From UM-FILTER-49-7 sp964599895 (GTDB taxonomy: Bacteria > Acidobacteriota > Holophagae > Thermotomaculales > Thermotomaculaceae): a stretch of 64,000 nt of DNA. The position numbers and the translations under genes are program-made. The stretch is from the NCBI GenBank assembly GCA_964599895.1, contig CAZRHT010000003.1, positions 1-64,000 on the forward strand, read 5' to 3'. Below, one piece after another: positions 42,754-52,313 of this stretch. The notes under the pieces are model-generated. The model was not told the DNA's origin. It ran no database searches and worked only from the letters and a program-made list of their open reading frames with translations. How positions within the stretch are numbered: position 1 is the first letter of the stretch; each line of letters starts with the position of its first letter.

Positions 42754-44896
42754 GGCGGAATCGGGCTCCCTCTTTCCCGGGGTTTTCCAACGTGAGGTTT
42801 CCACCTACTGCCCGCATCATGAGTCTGGACAGATGCAGGCTCAGCCGCAGGCCTCTTGTATGATGGTCCAGACCTTCCATGAGTTTGAATCTGTCAAAAA
42901 TCATTTCGCAGAATTCCAGTGGGACGCCTGCCCCTTCATCCTGGATGGTCAAGTGCACAAGATCTTTTTCCCGTGATGCCGAAAGAGAAATTGAGCCTCC
43001 CTGCGGAGAATGTTGGATGGCATTTTCTATCACGTAATCAATCACTTGTTCCGCCCTGGAAGGATCGCTCATAACCTGGAAAGAGCTGACATCATTCAGG
43101 ATGGTGATGCCAGCCTTCTGCAGAGTGCTTTTCTGATTTTCCAGTACGTGCTCGACCATAGTACCCAGGTCGGCGGTCTGTATTTCAATATAGGCGCGGC
43201 TGTTTTCGAAGTTCACAGTGTCGATTACTCTATCAATAATAGTGGAAAGGTGTCGACTCTCTTTGTAAATAACGTCCAGGAAATGTTGTATGTCAGATTC
43301 TTCCGTCACGATTCCTTCCAGCATACTCTGCGAATAACTGATGATGGACGTCAACGGGGTGCGGAGTTCATGGGACATCAATCCCATGAAATCGTCTTTC
43401 AGTTTGTCTACCGTTTCCAGTTCTTTAATGGATTGTTCCAGTTGCACGTTGGCAGCCCGGAGTTCGGAAGTGCGCTGGTTAACCCTTTCTTCCAGCTGCT
43501 CCGCGTACTGGTTGATTTCCGCCATCTTGGATTTCAAGGTACTGTTCAGGCTGGATACCGTCCGGTACAGACGGGCATTTTCCAGGGCGATGGCGATGTT
43601 ATTTGAAAGCAGGTGGTAATATGTCAACGTTTCTTTCTTGAATGATTCTGTAGAACTGGAATACAGATTGATGATACCCTGGGATTTTCCCTTAACCACC
43701 AGCGGAATGCAGACAACAGATTTAATTTCAGGCAATTCGCCCCTGACTTTCTCGAAAATGGAAGGATTTTTGTGGCGGGTGAGAAGGACAAGCCGGTTGC
43801 GTTGGATAATGGCCCTGGCTGCCGATAATCCGGTTTCGAGGATTATATGGTTCAACGGATCTTCTTTCAAATTTGTGTGTTCCGCACCTTTCAATTCCTG
43901 GTCCGCTCCAACGTCCAGCAGGATAGAGACACCGAAGTCTCCATGGCGCTGAAACGCCTCGGCAGCAAGTTGAATTACCCGATCTGTTTCCAGTTCTGCC
44001 AGCATTGTGGAACTGATCTGGTTGGCTGTAATCATTTCTCTTACACGAAGCTCGAGGGATTTTTTTAATTCTTCCAGTTCGTCATAGAGATCGGCCATCT
44101 GCATGTTGCTGGTCACCGCCTGGCGAAGGAGTGAAGTGCTCTCGTCCTCTTCTTCATCCCGGCTTGCGGAATCCAGTTGAATATTCACAGTAGCATCTTC
44201 CCGGGCGATTTCAGCGGATTCTGTCTCTTCTTCGTCCGTTTTCTTTTCAATGGGTTGTCTCAAAGAAAGGAGGAAGGAATCCAGAATGTCTTCTCCAACC
44301 GGCAGTTTGTGTTTTGCGATAATCTGTTTCATTGAAAGGTTGCAGATTTCAAGGAATGCATCTGCTACACCTTCACCCCGGATAGCCACAGTTGGAAAGT
44401 AGGGGATTTTTTTGTCAGGGTTGAGGGCGTCATTGAGGTCGGGTATCGGGGTCAAAGGGGATAAGTCACGTTTATTATACTGGAATACTATCGGCAGCTT
44501 TTCCAGACTTAATTTGTAGTAGTTCAGATTCCCGGCAAGATCTTTCAAGCTGGCAAGATTGTCCCGGAGTAAATCCTGCTGGCTGTCAACAACAAAAACG
44601 ACGCCGTCCACGCCCGCCAGAACCGCTTTACGGGTGGCATTGTATTTGACCTGGCCAGGAACGGTATATATTTTCAATTTGATCTTGAAATTGTTAAGGG
44701 TGGCGATGGTGATGGGCAGAAAATCAAAAAACAGAGTTCGATCTTCATCTGTTTTTACAGAAAAGAGTTTGGTAGTGCTTTTCGGATCCATGACAGAATG
44801 CAGATATTGCAGTGAAGTGGTCTTTCCACATAGCCCCATGCCATAGTAAACGATTTTGACCAGTATCTCTCTCTTGGAGAAGCTGATTTGTACCAT
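42734..44896 (-). CDS. MglA-type GTPase fused to GAF domain and histidine kinase
   Basis: 720 residues with an unusual order. First, a Ras-like MglA GTPase (about 1-195): P-loop GMGLCGKTT, DRTLFFDFLP, VPGQVKYNATRKAVLAGVDG and NKRD. A charged linker rich in Glu follows (about 215-260), then GAF (about 290-440) and a coiled coil. HisKA has phospho-His near 507 (LMSHELRTPLTSIISYSQ), and HATPase has IENAIQHSP and DEGAGVP. The HATPase G2 loop is HTRGLRLSL, not GTGLGLS, so its ATP-binding glycines are partly changed. MglA sets cell polarity in myxobacteria. Here it may gate kinase output (inference). It overlaps mqnA. Confidence 0.9.
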   Translation of the reverse strand: MVQISFSKREILVKIVYYGMGLCGKTTSLQYLHSVMDPKSTTKLFSVKTDEDRTLFFDFLPITIATLNNFKIKLKIYTVPGQVKYNATRKAVLAGVDGVVFVVDSQQDLLRDNLASLKDLAGNLNYYKLSLEKLPIVFQYNKRDLSPLTPIPDLNDALNPDKKIPYFPTVAIRGEGVADAFLEICNLSMKQIIAKHKLPVGEDILDSFLLSLRQPIEKKTDEEETESAEIAREDATVNIQLDSASRDEEEDESTSLLRQAVTSNMQMADLYDELEELKKSLELRVREMITANQISSTMLAELETDRVIQLAAEAFQRHGDFGVSILLDVGADQELKGAEHTNLKEDPLNHIILETGLSAARAIIQRNRLVLLTRHKNPSIFEKVRGELPEIKSVVCIPLVVKGKSQGIINLYSSSTESFKKETLTYYHLLSNNIAIALENARLYRTVSSLNSTLKSKMAEINQYAEQLEERVNQRTSELRAANVQLEQSIKELETVDKLKDDFMGLMSHELRTPLTSIISYSQSMLEGIVTEESDIQHFLDVIYKESRHLSTIIDRVIDTVNFENSRAYIEIQTADLGTMVEHVLENQKSTLQKAGITILNDVSSFQVMSDPSRAEQVIDYVIENAIQHSPQGGSISLSASREKDLVHLTIQDEGAGVPLEFCEMIFDRFKLMEGLDHHTRGLRLSLHLSRLMMRAVGGNLTLENPGKEGARFRLDFKLA

Positions 44897-44954
44897 GGCA
44901 CCATCGTAAAGAATTCAACCGTTTTTGTCAATTGCATCTCTTCCCGACGACAGA

Positions 44955-45063
44955 GGGAAGTAAAGGCAAGTTTGAGTCCGGGCTCTAGTTTCGAGAAGAG
45001 ATTAAACCAGATGGCAATCCCTCATTTTACTCAACCTCAGATTCAACCTGGTCTCTACTTCCC
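44955..45063. repeat. Dispersed repeat with inverted ends, copy 2
   Basis: Ends GGGAAGTA (44955-44962) and TACTTCCC (45056-45063) are perfect inverted repeats. Inside, AAAGGCAAGTTTGAGT (44962-44977) matches 15 of 16 bases at 37121-37136, and TACTCAACCT (45028-45037) is its inverted partner. Intergenic, between the GTPase-kinase and RND genes. 44897-45090 holds no gene. Confidence 0.6.
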
Positions 45064-45090
45064 TTCATAATCACGGCGGCGAAACCGCCC

Positions 45091-48000
45091 TCACACATGC
45101 TCATTGTGCAGCGTCAGCGTGTATAGGCTGGGAATCAACACCAGCGTGATTCCAGTGGCAAACAGGACACCGAATCCCAGGGAAATTGCCATGGGGATCA
45201 GAAAACGAGCCTGAAGCGATCTTTCGAAGATAATGGGGAGCAAGCCTCCGAAGGTTGTAATGGATGTAAGAACAACTGGTCGGAAACGGGATTTGCAGGC
45301 CTCCACAATTGCTTTTATTACGTCATCGGGATGCAGTTTCATTTTGTTTCGAATTGCGTCCAGCAGCACAAGGGAATCGTTGACCAGTACACCGGCGAGG
45401 GCTACGATGCCGAAGAAACTCAACAAACTGAGGTCGTAACCCAGCAGGAGATGACCCAGGATCGCTCCGATAATGCCGAATGGTATAGCAGTCATGATGA
45501 TAAGTGGTTGCACATATGAGTTAAACGGGATGGCAAGCAGAACGAAGATGAGAAAGAGGGCGACGAAGAATCCGATCAACATGCTACCCATGGAATCCCG
45601 TCTTTCTTTTTCCTGTCCTTCAATGGAGTAGGTCAGGCCGGGATAGTCTGCCCTCAGTTCTGGAAGGAAGTTTTCCTGGATATCCTGCAGTACCTTATCA
45701 GCCGCCACAACCTGTTCTTCGACGTCGGCCTGTACATTGACTACCCGTCGCCTGTCCGCCCGTTTGATAATCGAGTAACCTGGTTGGATAGTCAAATTCG
45801 CCACCTGGTTCAAAGGTATACGGACACCGGTTGCAGTAACAATTTTCATGTTGGAAAGGTTGGCAAGGGAGCGTCGTTCCTTCAGAGGATAACGGACCAT
45901 GACGCGCACATCGTCCTTTTCCCGTTGAATCCTCACTGCTTCTGTTCCATAGAACGCCCCACGTACCTGCAGGCCGAGATCTGTGATTTCGAGACCCAGT
46001 GCTTTTCCCTTCTTGTTCAACCTCAGCTTGATTTCCTGCTTCCCTCCCTGGATGTTGTCACTGATATCCTTGACTCCGTCATAGTTTCTCAGCTCATCCT
46101 CCAAACGCCGAGCTGCCTGCTTCAACTGATCAAAATTGTCTGATCCAAGCTGGACATCAATGGGAGCACCGGCTGTGAACAGGGACGCAGTGAACTTTAC
46201 GCTTTCAGCTCCGGACACCTCTCCGGTGATATTTCGCCACAGTATCGCGATATCATTACTGTCTATACCGGCCCGGTCTTCGCCATAGACCAGTTCCATC
46301 ACTACTTCTCCGAGATTGGGGGCAAAGACCGGCATGTCTGAATGACGCGAGGAATAGGGCTGTGAAGCTACATTGAGAATGATGTGTTTTACAATTTTCC
46401 GACCGTATTTCTTATTGACACGAGATTCCACTTCCTCAGCTGTTTTTTCAAGTTGTTTCAAAACGGCGGTTGTCTGTTCCGCAGAAGCGCCTTCGGGCAG
46501 TTTAACCTGTGCAACAACCTGATCCGAATCCACCTTGGGGAAAAAGAGAAATTTCATTCTTCCTGAACCGACGTAACCGATTGTGGTCAGAAACATAAGA
46601 ATCCCAATGGAAACAGTGACTCCACGGTGCCGGATGGCTTTTCTAATGGTAGGTTCGTAGATATTTTCGATGAAAGCAGTCATTTTCCCATTGAAGTAGC
46701 GGGGCAGGGCGCGGAGTATCCGGCTATCCTTTCGCTCTTTCAAATGTGCGAGATGAGAGGGAAGGATGAAAATAGCTTCTACCAGTGAAATTGCGAGAAC
46801 AGAAATGACAACAACCGGTATGGCATACATGAATTTTCCAAAGACCCCCGAAACGAAAAGAAGGGGGAGGAATGCGGCAATGGTTGTGAGCACAGAAAAG
46901 ATGACCGGTACGGCCATTTCTCGCGCACCGTCCACCGCTGCTACTTTCCGGGGAATACCGGATTGAATTTTAGAGAAAACATGCTCTCCGATGATAATGG
47001 CGTCATCTACCACCATGCCGAGGCATATAATCAGAGCAAAAAGGGAAATCATGTTTACGGAAACACCAAAGGAAGGAAGGAGAAGAAAGGCACCAAGGAA
47101 GGAAATTGGGATTCCGAAAGCAACCCAGAGTGCAAGGCGCAGTTCCAGAAACATGGCAAGCATCAGAATAACAAGAAAAAATCCCTGCATTCCGTTTGTG
47201 ATCAGCAGATCCAGTCTTTCCCGAAGGATACGCGCCATGTTGGTTGTGATGTCCATGTGGAGCCCAGCGGGGACGAGTTTTTTTTCCTGATCCAGATAGT
47301 TCTTGACTGCCTGTTCTACATTCAATGCGGACTGTTCACCAATTCGATACACCTTGATAAGAACTGCACGGTTCCCATCATATTCAGTGGCGGAGTCTGT
47401 TTCCTCAAAACCATCCACAATCGTTGCAATGTCACGGAGACGGACGTAAGCACCTTCTTTATCTCTGATCATCGGGATATCCAGATAATCGCGTCTGCTA
47501 TATTTCAGTCCTTTGGTCCGAACCAGAATTTCCTCTCCCTTTTGTCGAATCTTGCCGGCGGGAATGTCCTGGCAGTTTGACTGAATGATGGAAGCAATCC
47601 GGGGGATAGTCAGATGATATTTCTCCATCATTCTTTCCGAAACTTCGATGGAAATTTCATAGGGTCGAACAGCATCCAGCGTAACCAGTGAGATTCCCCG
47701 TACCGCCGAAAGGTCGTCACGGATCCGTTCTCCGTATCGTTTGAGATCCTTCTCAGCCAGGTTACCGTGCAGCACAATTTTCAATACCTCTGCTTTTCTG
47801 GAAACTTCGGAAACTACAGGCTTTTCAATATTCTTTGGGAAGTTCGTGATGCGGTCCACCGCACTCTTGATGTCGTCCCTCAATTTCGTAGCGTTGTAGC
47901 CGTTCTGGACTTCTACCATTACATTGCCCAACCCCTCGGTGGAGGTAGATGTGATGCGTTTGATGCCGTCAAGGCCTGCGATTTCTTCTTCAATCCGGCT

Positions 48001-48195
48001 GCAGACAGCTTCTTCAACGTCGGACGGAGTCGCACCACGATATGGCACGGAGATAGAAATCATGTCCAGTGAATATTCAGGGAAAACCTCTTTCTTTATG
48101 GACAGAATCTGGATAAGTCCATATGCTACGAGAAATGCCATCAGGAGATTAGCGGAAACCGGGTTATCCACCATCCATTGAATCATGCGTTTCAT
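45091..48195 (-). CDS. RND efflux transporter (AcrB/HAE1-like)
   Basis: 1034 residues, inner-membrane proton-driven pump of the AcrB/MexB class. Twelve membrane segments in two halves with large periplasmic loops. Proton-relay Asp pair in LGMVVDDAIIIGEHVF (about residue 400), and GVLVNDSLVLLDAI in the second half. Among relatives it lies nearer to the MdtB/CzcA-like general RND group than to AcrB itself. Substrate not predictable. Overlaps the MFP gene by four bases. Confidence 0.93.
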   Translation of the reverse strand: MKRMIQWMVDNPVSANLLMAFLVAYGLIQILSIKKEVFPEYSLDMISISVPYRGATPSDVEEAVCSRIEEEIAGLDGIKRITSTSTEGLGNVMVEVQNGYNATKLRDDIKSAVDRITNFPKNIEKPVVSEVSRKAEVLKIVLHGNLAEKDLKRYGERIRDDLSAVRGISLVTLDAVRPYEISIEVSERMMEKYHLTIPRIASIIQSNCQDIPAGKIRQKGEEILVRTKGLKYSRRDYLDIPMIRDKEGAYVRLRDIATIVDGFEETDSATEYDGNRAVLIKVYRIGEQSALNVEQAVKNYLDQEKKLVPAGLHMDITTNMARILRERLDLLITNGMQGFFLVILMLAMFLELRLALWVAFGIPISFLGAFLLLPSFGVSVNMISLFALIICLGMVVDDAIIIGEHVFSKIQSGIPRKVAAVDGAREMAVPVIFSVLTTIAAFLPLLFVSGVFGKFMYAIPVVVISVLAISLVEAIFILPSHLAHLKERKDSRILRALPRYFNGKMTAFIENIYEPTIRKAIRHRGVTVSIGILMFLTTIGYVGSGRMKFLFFPKVDSDQVVAQVKLPEGASAEQTTAVLKQLEKTAEEVESRVNKKYGRKIVKHIILNVASQPYSSRHSDMPVFAPNLGEVVMELVYGEDRAGIDSNDIAILWRNITGEVSGAESVKFTASLFTAGAPIDVQLGSDNFDQLKQAARRLEDELRNYDGVKDISDNIQGGKQEIKLRLNKKGKALGLEITDLGLQVRGAFYGTEAVRIQREKDDVRVMVRYPLKERRSLANLSNMKIVTATGVRIPLNQVANLTIQPGYSIIKRADRRRVVNVQADVEEQVVAADKVLQDIQENFLPELRADYPGLTYSIEGQEKERRDSMGSMLIGFFVALFLIFVLLAIPFNSYVQPLIIMTAIPFGIIGAILGHLLLGYDLSLLSFFGIVALAGVLVNDSLVLLDAIRNKMKLHPDDVIKAIVEACKSRFRPVVLTSITTFGGLLPIIFERSLQARFLIPMAISLGFGVLFATGITLVLIPSLYTLTLHNEHV

Positions 48196-49319
48196 CGGCT
48201 TTTTCCCTTCATGGTTCTGACCTGCATTCCATTGGAAACTGCAAACAGGGAAGAAGTGATGACCGATGATCCGTCTGGAATACCGGTTACAAAGACGGCT
48301 TCAGTGCTGCGGTAAATGACTTTGATCGGGAGAATTTTCAGCTTGTTATCTTCCACAATCCAGACCTTGCCGTCCCGTTCTACTCTTGGAGGTAACTCAA
48401 CGGTGTCCATAGCGTTGCCAGTTAATTGAACCTGCACATACTCACCATTTTCAAGGGGAACCGGAAAGGAGAAGGGGTGTTGTACCTGGACGATCACATG
48501 AACCATTCGGGAAGTGGGATCCAATGCACCTTCTGTGCGGACTGCCTTCGCCGGGTACCGGTTAACGGTCCCTTCATAATTGGAGATCACCTCGGCTTCG
48601 CAGGGTAATTGAAACAAGCCTGTATCCTGATCTGTGAATGGAACAACCACATTGAAAAGGTCTGTGGAAAACACAGTTGCAACGGGTTTGCCCAAGGTGA
48701 CGAACTGGCCGGTATCTGCCTCTTTGGTCAGGATTCTGCCGTTGAATGGGGCTTTGAGTGCAGTTCTGGACAAGTTCAGTTCTGCCAACCTGACATCTGC
48801 TTTTGCACTGTCCATGGCGGCCTTTGCCGCCTTCAATTGAGGGACGTAAAGGGTCAATTGATCCGGAACCAGCGATGGGTCTTTCAGAATTGTTTTCATC
48901 ACTGAATCCCAGTCTTTTTTTGCTATATCGGCTTGCCGCATCGCTTTCTGGTAATCCACGTCCCGTGACAGGAACTGGGCTTTTGCCCGGGCAAGAGCAA
49001 TCTCGTAATCGCTTTTTTCGATTTGAATCAACACCTCGCCTTTCTTGAAGAATCCTCCGGTCACGAGGTTGGGGGATACCTTCACTACCTTGCCGCTCAC
49101 CTGGGGTGTCAGTGCCACAGAATGTTCCGGTTCAACTGTACCACTTCCGGTCACCAGGATTGGCTTTGTATGAGTATGAACGGTTTTCACCGACACGAGC
49201 GGGCCGTTCTTTGGGGTCTCGAGTTTTGGAGGGCGTGGACGGAACCTGAAGAATAAAAACAGAATGATAAAACCAACTCCGATAATCATGACGGGCAGGA
49301 AACTCCTCATTTTTTTCAT
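48192..49319 (-). CDS. RND membrane-fusion protein (HlyD/AcrA family)
   Basis: 375 residues. N-terminal membrane anchor (about 8-27), no lipobox. Lipoyl-like half motifs LTPQVSGKVVKVSPNLVTGGFFKKGEVLIQI and LKAPFNGRILTKEADTGQFVTLGKPVATVF, with an alpha-hairpin between them (about 105-185). Links the RND pump to the outer-membrane channel. Four-base overlaps on both sides show strong translational coupling. Confidence 0.93.
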   Translation of the reverse strand: MKKMRSFLPVMIIGVGFIILFLFFRFRPRPPKLETPKNGPLVSVKTVHTHTKPILVTGSGTVEPEHSVALTPQVSGKVVKVSPNLVTGGFFKKGEVLIQIEKSDYEIALARAKAQFLSRDVDYQKAMRQADIAKKDWDSVMKTILKDPSLVPDQLTLYVPQLKAAKAAMDSAKADVRLAELNLSRTALKAPFNGRILTKEADTGQFVTLGKPVATVFSTDLFNVVVPFTDQDTGLFQLPCEAEVISNYEGTVNRYPAKAVRTEGALDPTSRMVHVIVQVQHPFSFPVPLENGEYVQVQLTGNAMDTVELPPRVERDGKVWIVEDNKLKILPIKVIYRSTEAVFVTGIPDGSSVITSSLFAVSNGMQVRTMKGKSR

Positions 49320-50758
49320 CTTAATTCTCCAGAAATTGTTCGGTATGCGTTGAGCCCGTCCCCAAGGGCAGTTGCGAGACGGACACGGGTTTGCATCATG
49401 GAAAGGGCTACCTGATCACGTGCAACCAATTGGTTGAGATACGCAATATGCGTGGAAAGGTAAGGCTGAATTCCGGTCGTTCCGGACAGATAGGATGTCC
49501 GTGCCTGTTTTACTTTTATAGTTTCGCTGGCCAAACTTTCCGTTTCCAGTTCCAGTCGTGTGCCAGCGTCAGCAAAATTGGTGAGTGCGATGTCGACTTC
49601 TTTGAAGGCATTCAATGCTGTTTTTCGGTAGTCGGCAATAGCTGCATCTACATTATGATGAGCCTGTCGTACTGCCGCGCGTTTAGCGCCTCTATTAAAC
49701 AGTGGCTGTACAACACCACCCATGAGGCTCCATACAGAAGAGCCGCTGTCAACGAGCTGGGACAGTTCGTTGCTTTTGTATCCCTTCTGGGCTGTCAAGG
49801 AAATCGTGGGAAGCAGTGCGGCCCTCGCAATGCCCACTTGAAGCAAGGCGTTTTCCACCTTCAATCGGACGGTTCTGACGTCCGGGCGCCGGTTCAGGAG
49901 CTCGGAAGGCAGTCCCGAGGGAATGGGTGTTGCTTTTATCGGGAGGCTGGAGAAATCAGTGACGGGAATTATGGCGCCGATATCCCGTCCGGCTAATGCG
50001 TTGAGTGATGCTTCGAGGGCGGCAACTCTGGTTTCAGTTGTGGAGAGGGCTTGTTTTCCTGATTTGAGCTGCTGAAGGGCAGTCAGGTATGTGGTGCTCT
50101 GTATTGTCCCATTGATATAACCGGTTTTCAGGGATTTCTCCAGTTCTTTTGCCGCGGCCACGGCTTCAGCGCGGAGTTTCACTTCCCGCCTGGCTTGAGA
50201 GAGCTCGGTGTAGAGTTCTACCGTATTTGCGGCCAGTGTCTGAAGAACCACATCCCGATTTTCTTCAGCTTCCAGGAGCGATAATTTTGCCGCTTTGGCA
50301 GTGTTGGTAAGTTTCCCCCATAGATCAATTTCATAGGAGGCACTCAATTGCAGGCCAAAGGAATTGTTCGTAAATGACCCACCCTGGGGCAAAAATGTTC
50401 CCAGATTGGTTTTAGAACGGGAAGCATTTGCGTCAAGTTTTATAGAAGGCAGCAGTGGGGCTCCGGCAATCTTTGCCTGTTCGCGGAAGGCGGCGAGCCG
50501 CGCGAGAATGGCTTTTGCATCTGGTGCGTTTTTCAAAACATCTTCCACCTGACGGTTCAATTTATCATCTTGAAAGGCTCTCCACCAGGCGGTACTGTTA
50601 AAATCCATCGTGGCTTTGTTTCCCCGGAAGGCCTTTGAGTCCTCACCGGGGACGCTGATTTTTCCCGGGGATGGCGCAAGAGAGCAACCGGAAAGAAACA
50701 CAGTAGCAATGACAACCATGAAAATAGGGGGTTTTGATGAGACAAAAGTTCTCTTCAT
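49316..50758 (-). CDS. Outer-membrane efflux lipoprotein (NodT/OprM family)
   Basis: 480 residues. Signal peptide with lipobox LSGC at about 22-25. Two outer-membrane-efflux repeats follow, with SYEIDLWGKL, ELLNRRPDVRTVRLKVENALLQVGIARAALLPTISLTA and GVVQPLFNRG. TolC-type channel of the tripartite pump. ATGA overlap with marR. Confidence 0.93.
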   Translation of the reverse strand: MKRTFVSSKPPIFMVVIATVFLSGCSLAPSPGKISVPGEDSKAFRGNKATMDFNSTAWWRAFQDDKLNRQVEDVLKNAPDAKAILARLAAFREQAKIAGAPLLPSIKLDANASRSKTNLGTFLPQGGSFTNNSFGLQLSASYEIDLWGKLTNTAKAAKLSLLEAEENRDVVLQTLAANTVELYTELSQARREVKLRAEAVAAAKELEKSLKTGYINGTIQSTTYLTALQQLKSGKQALSTTETRVAALEASLNALAGRDIGAIIPVTDFSSLPIKATPIPSGLPSELLNRRPDVRTVRLKVENALLQVGIARAALLPTISLTAQKGYKSNELSQLVDSGSSVWSLMGGVVQPLFNRGAKRAAVRQAHHNVDAAIADYRKTALNAFKEVDIALTNFADAGTRLELETESLASETIKVKQARTSYLSGTTGIQPYLSTHIAYLNQLVARDQVALSMMQTRVRLATALGDGLNAYRTISGELR

Positions 50759-51321
50759 GGTTTACCCCAGGTTTTTTCAGGAATGGTTATTCCTTCGTCC
50801 TCTACAAGCTTTAGCAGCTGGCTGCTGAGTTTATCCAGAAGATCTGCCAGCAGCTTTTGCTCTTCCATTGAATACTGCTCCATAATGTTTTTCACGTTTG
50901 AGAAGTGAGCCGGCAGAAATCGACGCATGAAATCCCAGCCTGAATCTGTGAGTTGGAGGTTGACTTTTCGACGATCCTGTTCAGAGTGGCTCCTTTGGAT
51001 TAACCCCTCTTTTTCAAGCGTGTCAGCAACGCCGGTCAGGGTCGCCGAACTGACGTCATATACCTGGCTGATGTCTGAGATTCCGATGCCATTTCCCTCA
51101 TCCTGAACAAAAAGCTGAATCAAAACCAGGAAACGGGCTTTGGAAAGTCCCATTTTCTGGAAATATTGTTCCATGAGGATGGGAACCCGGTGAAAATGAT
51201 GAATAGCCTGAATAAATCGGAGCGCCATGTCCATATTCAGATCAGGGAATGTCGGGTAACCGGACTTCATCAATTCCCGCCTGTGAACCTTTTCCAGTAG
51301 CGTTCGGTCTAATATTTCCAT
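50755..51321 (-). CDS. MarR-family transcriptional regulator of the efflux operon
   Basis: 188 residues. MarR winged helix at about 45-150, with KARFLVLIQLF, ISDISQVYDVSSATLTGVADTLEKEGLI and RSHSEQDRRKVNLQLT. N- and C-terminal helices give the dimer. It is the first gene of the operon, and a palindrome overlaps its promoter, so it probably represses the operon until an efflux substrate binds (inference from family and layout). Confidence 0.92.
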   Translation of the reverse strand: MEILDRTLLEKVHRRELMKSGYPTFPDLNMDMALRFIQAIHHFHRVPILMEQYFQKMGLSKARFLVLIQLFVQDEGNGIGISDISQVYDVSSATLTGVADTLEKEGLIQRSHSEQDRRKVNLQLTDSGWDFMRRFLPAHFSNVKNIMEQYSMEEQKLLADLLDKLSSQLLKLVEDEGITIPEKTWGKP

Positions 51322-51371
51322 ATGTTCAGTTTCCTCCCAATTATATCGCTTCCAAATAAATAGGTGCCTAA

Positions 51372-51403
51372 AGAATAGCCCCCTTGAAAGTGGCTGTCAA
51401 GGG
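51372..51403 (-). promoter_or_regulatory. Promoter and palindromic operator of the marR-efflux operon
   Basis: On the minus strand TTGACA (51400-51395), a 17-base spacer and TATTCT (51377-51372), 51 bases before marR. The perfect 7-base inverted repeat CCCTTGA-N9-TCAAGGG (51381-51387, 51397-51403) lies across the -35 box and spacer, as expected for an autorepressing MarR protein. Confidence 0.75.
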
Positions 51404-51563
51404 AAAAATAAAAAATGAAGCAAAGGATCATGAGTTGTCTTTGCCTTGTTCCGATATAGGTAACCATGTATGAAGATGCTAAAGGAGCTTGATGCTTTTC
51501 TCCCTTCTGATGTGAGAGGGGATCAGGTATAATATCGGAGAATTGCCTATGAGGGGAGAGAAT

Positions 51564-52313
51564 ATGCCAGAAAGAGGAATGGAACTGTCTATTGTAATTC
51601 CCATTTACAATGAAGAAGAAAATGTCGTGCAGTTGGTAGAGGAAATTCTCAAAGCAATGGAAACTTTCAAGGCCTCCTATGAAATCGTACTGGTGGATGA
51701 CGGGTCAAAGGATGACAGTTTGCGGTTGATGAAACAGTCGCACAAAGAACATCCAGAGATTGTACAATATGTGTCATTTACAGAAAATAACGGTCAGACG
51801 GCCGCGTTTATTGCGGGGTTTCGGGTATCCAGGGGTCGGTTGGTGGCCACGCTGGACGGCGACCGGCAGAATGACCCGACCGATCTGCCGGGTATGATTG
51901 AGAAATTGAATAGCAGTGATGTGGATATGGTGAACGGAATACGGCAAAAGAGACAGGACAACTGGCTCCGGAAAATTTCCTCAAGAATCGGAAACGGTTT
52001 TCGCAACTGGTTAACCAGAGAGCAGGTCAGTGATGTCGGATGTTCAATCCGCGTAATGAAACGGGAATGTGTGGCTGAGATCCCCTGTTTCAACGGATTG
52101 CACAGGTTTTTCCCGACACTGGTCCGGATGAAGGGGTTCAAAATTACGGAGATGCCAGTGAATCACAGAGAGCGGACTCTGGGCGTTTCCAAGTACGGTG
52201 TTTTAAATCGTGCATTTGTAGGCTTTCATGACACGCTGGCAGTACGCTGGATGTTGAAGCGCGTATTAAACTGGAAGGTGGGCGAAGAAAGCTCCCAAGG
52301 AAAAGAAGCGTGA
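51564..52313 (+). CDS. Family 2 glycosyltransferase (polyprenyl-phosphate type)
   Basis: 249 residues. ATG at 51564 chosen because GGGGAG lies five bases upstream. GT2 motifs VIPIYNEEENV, VDDGSKDDSL, DGDRQNDPTDLP (DxD) and the RTLGVSKYG segment. It matches DPM1/ArnC-like transferases that load a sugar on a polyprenyl phosphate, but lacks C-terminal membrane segments. Together with the two following genes it is likely to supply sugar for lipid A or another envelope glycan. A TATAAT box at 51528-51533 lies upstream, without a clear -35. Confidence 0.87.
   Translation: MPERGMELSIVIPIYNEEENVVQLVEEILKAMETFKASYEIVLVDDGSKDDSLRLMKQSHKEHPEIVQYVSFTENNGQTAAFIAGFRVSRGRLVATLDGDRQNDPTDLPGMIEKLNSSDVDMVNGIRQKRQDNWLRKISSRIGNGFRNWLTREQVSDVGCSIRVMKRECVAEIPCFNGLHRFFPTLVRMKGFKITEMPVNHRERTLGVSKYGVLNRAFVGFHDTLAVRWMLKRVLNWKVGEESSQGKEA

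Noticed and set aside
45073..45090. Hairpin GGCGG...CCGCC after the RND gene as a terminator
   Set aside because: The stem is only five bases and no T-run follows on the minus strand.
46963..47580. Plus-strand open frame of ~205 residues opposite the RND gene
   Set aside because: It is antisense to a well-conserved transporter and has no motif or start signal.
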